Source: JAFLCL01 sp039809495 (GTDB taxonomy: Bacteria; Myxococcota_A; Polyangia; Polyangiales; Sandaracinaceae). From it: a stretch of 64,000 nucleotides of DNA. Numbering within the stretch: position 1 is the first letter of the stretch; each line of letters opens with the position of its first letter. The notes beneath the pieces were generated by a model, which was given only the letters and a program-made list of their open reading frames with translations, had not been told where the DNA came from and did no database searches. A program made the position numbers and the translations under genes. The stretch lies in NCBI GenBank assembly GCA_039809495.1, contig JBDHVC010000019.1, positions 1 through 64,000 of the forward strand, given 5' to 3'. Positions 63,413-64,000 of the stretch are shown piece after piece.

Positions 63413-64000
63413 GTGGTCGCGTCGTCGTTCGAGGTCACGGTTCACCCAGGCATCGCTCACGTCGAGCGCGTTCGCGGCGCGGGCTCGCACGAGCGCGGGG
63501 GCGCCCTGCTCGTCGAGGTGCCGCACGGCGCGGACGAGCGCGCGCACTACGACGCGCTCCGCGCGCGTCTCTTTGGCGAATTTCCCGAGGATCTCCACGA
63601 ATTCTTCCACTCGAACACCGACGTCGGGGCGTGGCAGTACGGTCGGCGCGTGGCCGAATTGCTCGTCGAACGCCGTCCGTCGCTGAGCGTCACGCTGATC
63701 CGGTCGCTGATCCCGAGGACCTTCATCGACTGTAACCGCGTCGAGGACGCGATCGCCGCGGGCGCGATCACGGCGGCCATCCCGCCGTACGTGCGGAGCG
63801 CCGAGGACGTCGCGCTCCTGCGCTCGCTCCACCGCGCGTACGTCGCGATCGCCGAGGCCGCCTACCGCGAGACCTGTGAGGCGGGGGGCTTCGCGCTCAG
63901 CCCGCACACCTACGGGCGCTATGAGCTGCCGATCGAGGCCATCGACGATCGGATCGTCGAGCGGCTGCGCGCGTGCCACGCGCCGGACGTCCTCGCGACG
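63413..64000 (+). CDS. N-formylglutamate amidohydrolase-like protein, cut by window edge
   Basis: An open frame of 196 codons runs off the right end without a stop. It starts at GTG 63413 (VVASSFEVTVHPGIAHV). Family features are the early VEVPHGAD, a D-x-G-A pattern in SNTDVGAWQYGRRVAELL, and the SLIPRTFIDCNR motif, all of which recall the N-formylglutamate amidohydrolase family that releases formate from N-formylglutamate or similar acyl-amino acids. It follows the Bat operon by 54 bp. The family call is moderate because the C-terminal half is missing. Confidence 0.7.
   Translation, partial: MVASSFEVTVHPGIAHVERVRGAGSHERGGALLVEVPHGADERAHYDALRARLFGEFPEDLHEFFHSNTDVGAWQYGRRVAELLVERRPSLSVTLIRSLIPRTFIDCNRVEDAIAAGAITAAIPPYVRSAEDVALLRSLHRAYVAIAEAAYRETCEAGGFALSPHTYGRYELPIEAIDDRIVERLRACHAPDVLAT

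Overview
The window is about 64 kb of very GC-rich bacterial chromosome. The gene content points to a myxobacterium (phylum Myxococcota), probably near the Polyangiales/Sandaracinus side; this placement is inference. Supporting markers are a PEGA-domain Ser/Thr kinase, a MYXO-CTERM-type tail, an MglA-like GTPase, Asp/Ala-rich and Cys-rich lipoproteins, a giant kinase/sigma54-activator fusion, OleA/OleB and a Gram-negative Bat operon. MurE carries the meso-diaminopimelate signature. Genes are densely packed, many sharing 4-bp ATGA/GTGA start-stop overlaps. No IS element, phage gene or CRISPR array was seen.

Layout. (1) 1-1.7 kb: groES-groEL on the minus strand (groEL cut by the window edge), preceded by two CIRCE heat-shock operators. 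(2) 1.8-3.3 kb: a helical protein of unknown function, tRNA-Cys(GCA) with a candidate promoter, and a Cys-rich lipoprotein. (3) 3.3-11.5 kb, minus strand: the translation/transcription operon rimP-nusA-ylxRQ-infB-DUF503-rbfA-nrnA-truB. (4) 11.7-15.5 kb: a large Cys-rich lipoprotein, a 48-residue very basic protein, a strong hairpin, the first copy of a structured 164-bp repeat, the PEP synthase regulator ppsR, and a cyclic-nucleotide-binding protein. (5) 15.6-22.1 kb: a PEGA kinase, a zinc-ribbon membrane protein, an amidase whose MYXO-CTERM tail runs in frame into a lipoprotein-like domain, and an alpha/beta-hydrolase-OsmC fusion. (6) 22.1-34.7 kb, minus strand: the dcw cluster mraZ-rsmH-ftsL-ftsI-murE-murF-mraY-murD-ftsW-murG, which stops after murG beside the second, inverted copy of the repeat. 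(7) 34.9-38.4 kb, plus strand: a tail-anchored protein, an MglA-like GTPase, a PocR-like histidine kinase and thiL. (8) 38.3-50.3 kb, minus strand: the kinase-TPR-GAF-sigma54 activator, a Kelch-repeat lipoprotein, rpoH-rsmI, and a glycosyltransferase/two-methyltransferase cassette. (9) 50.5-53.3 kb: an unknown protein and oleA-oleB. (10) 53.6-63.4 kb: an eight-gene MoxR/Bat operon with two unusual members, one with a C-terminal S1-like domain and one with a long polyglutamine tract. (11) A truncated N-formylglutamate amidohydrolase-like gene runs off the right edge.

How the genes work together. Four large blocks are recognisable: protein folding and heat-shock control (groESL with CIRCE, rpoH), ribosome/translation maturation (the rimP-truB operon, rsmH, rsmI), peptidoglycan synthesis and division (dcw, amidase, PASTA-containing FtsI), and envelope-associated signalling and stress (kinases, Bat operon, MglA-like GTPase). 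The observations most worth follow-up are the inverted pair of structured repeats with covarying stems, the tandem CIRCE operators, the amidase/lipoprotein readthrough fusion, the S1 domain on a membrane Bat protein, and the uncharacterised 48-residue basic protein.
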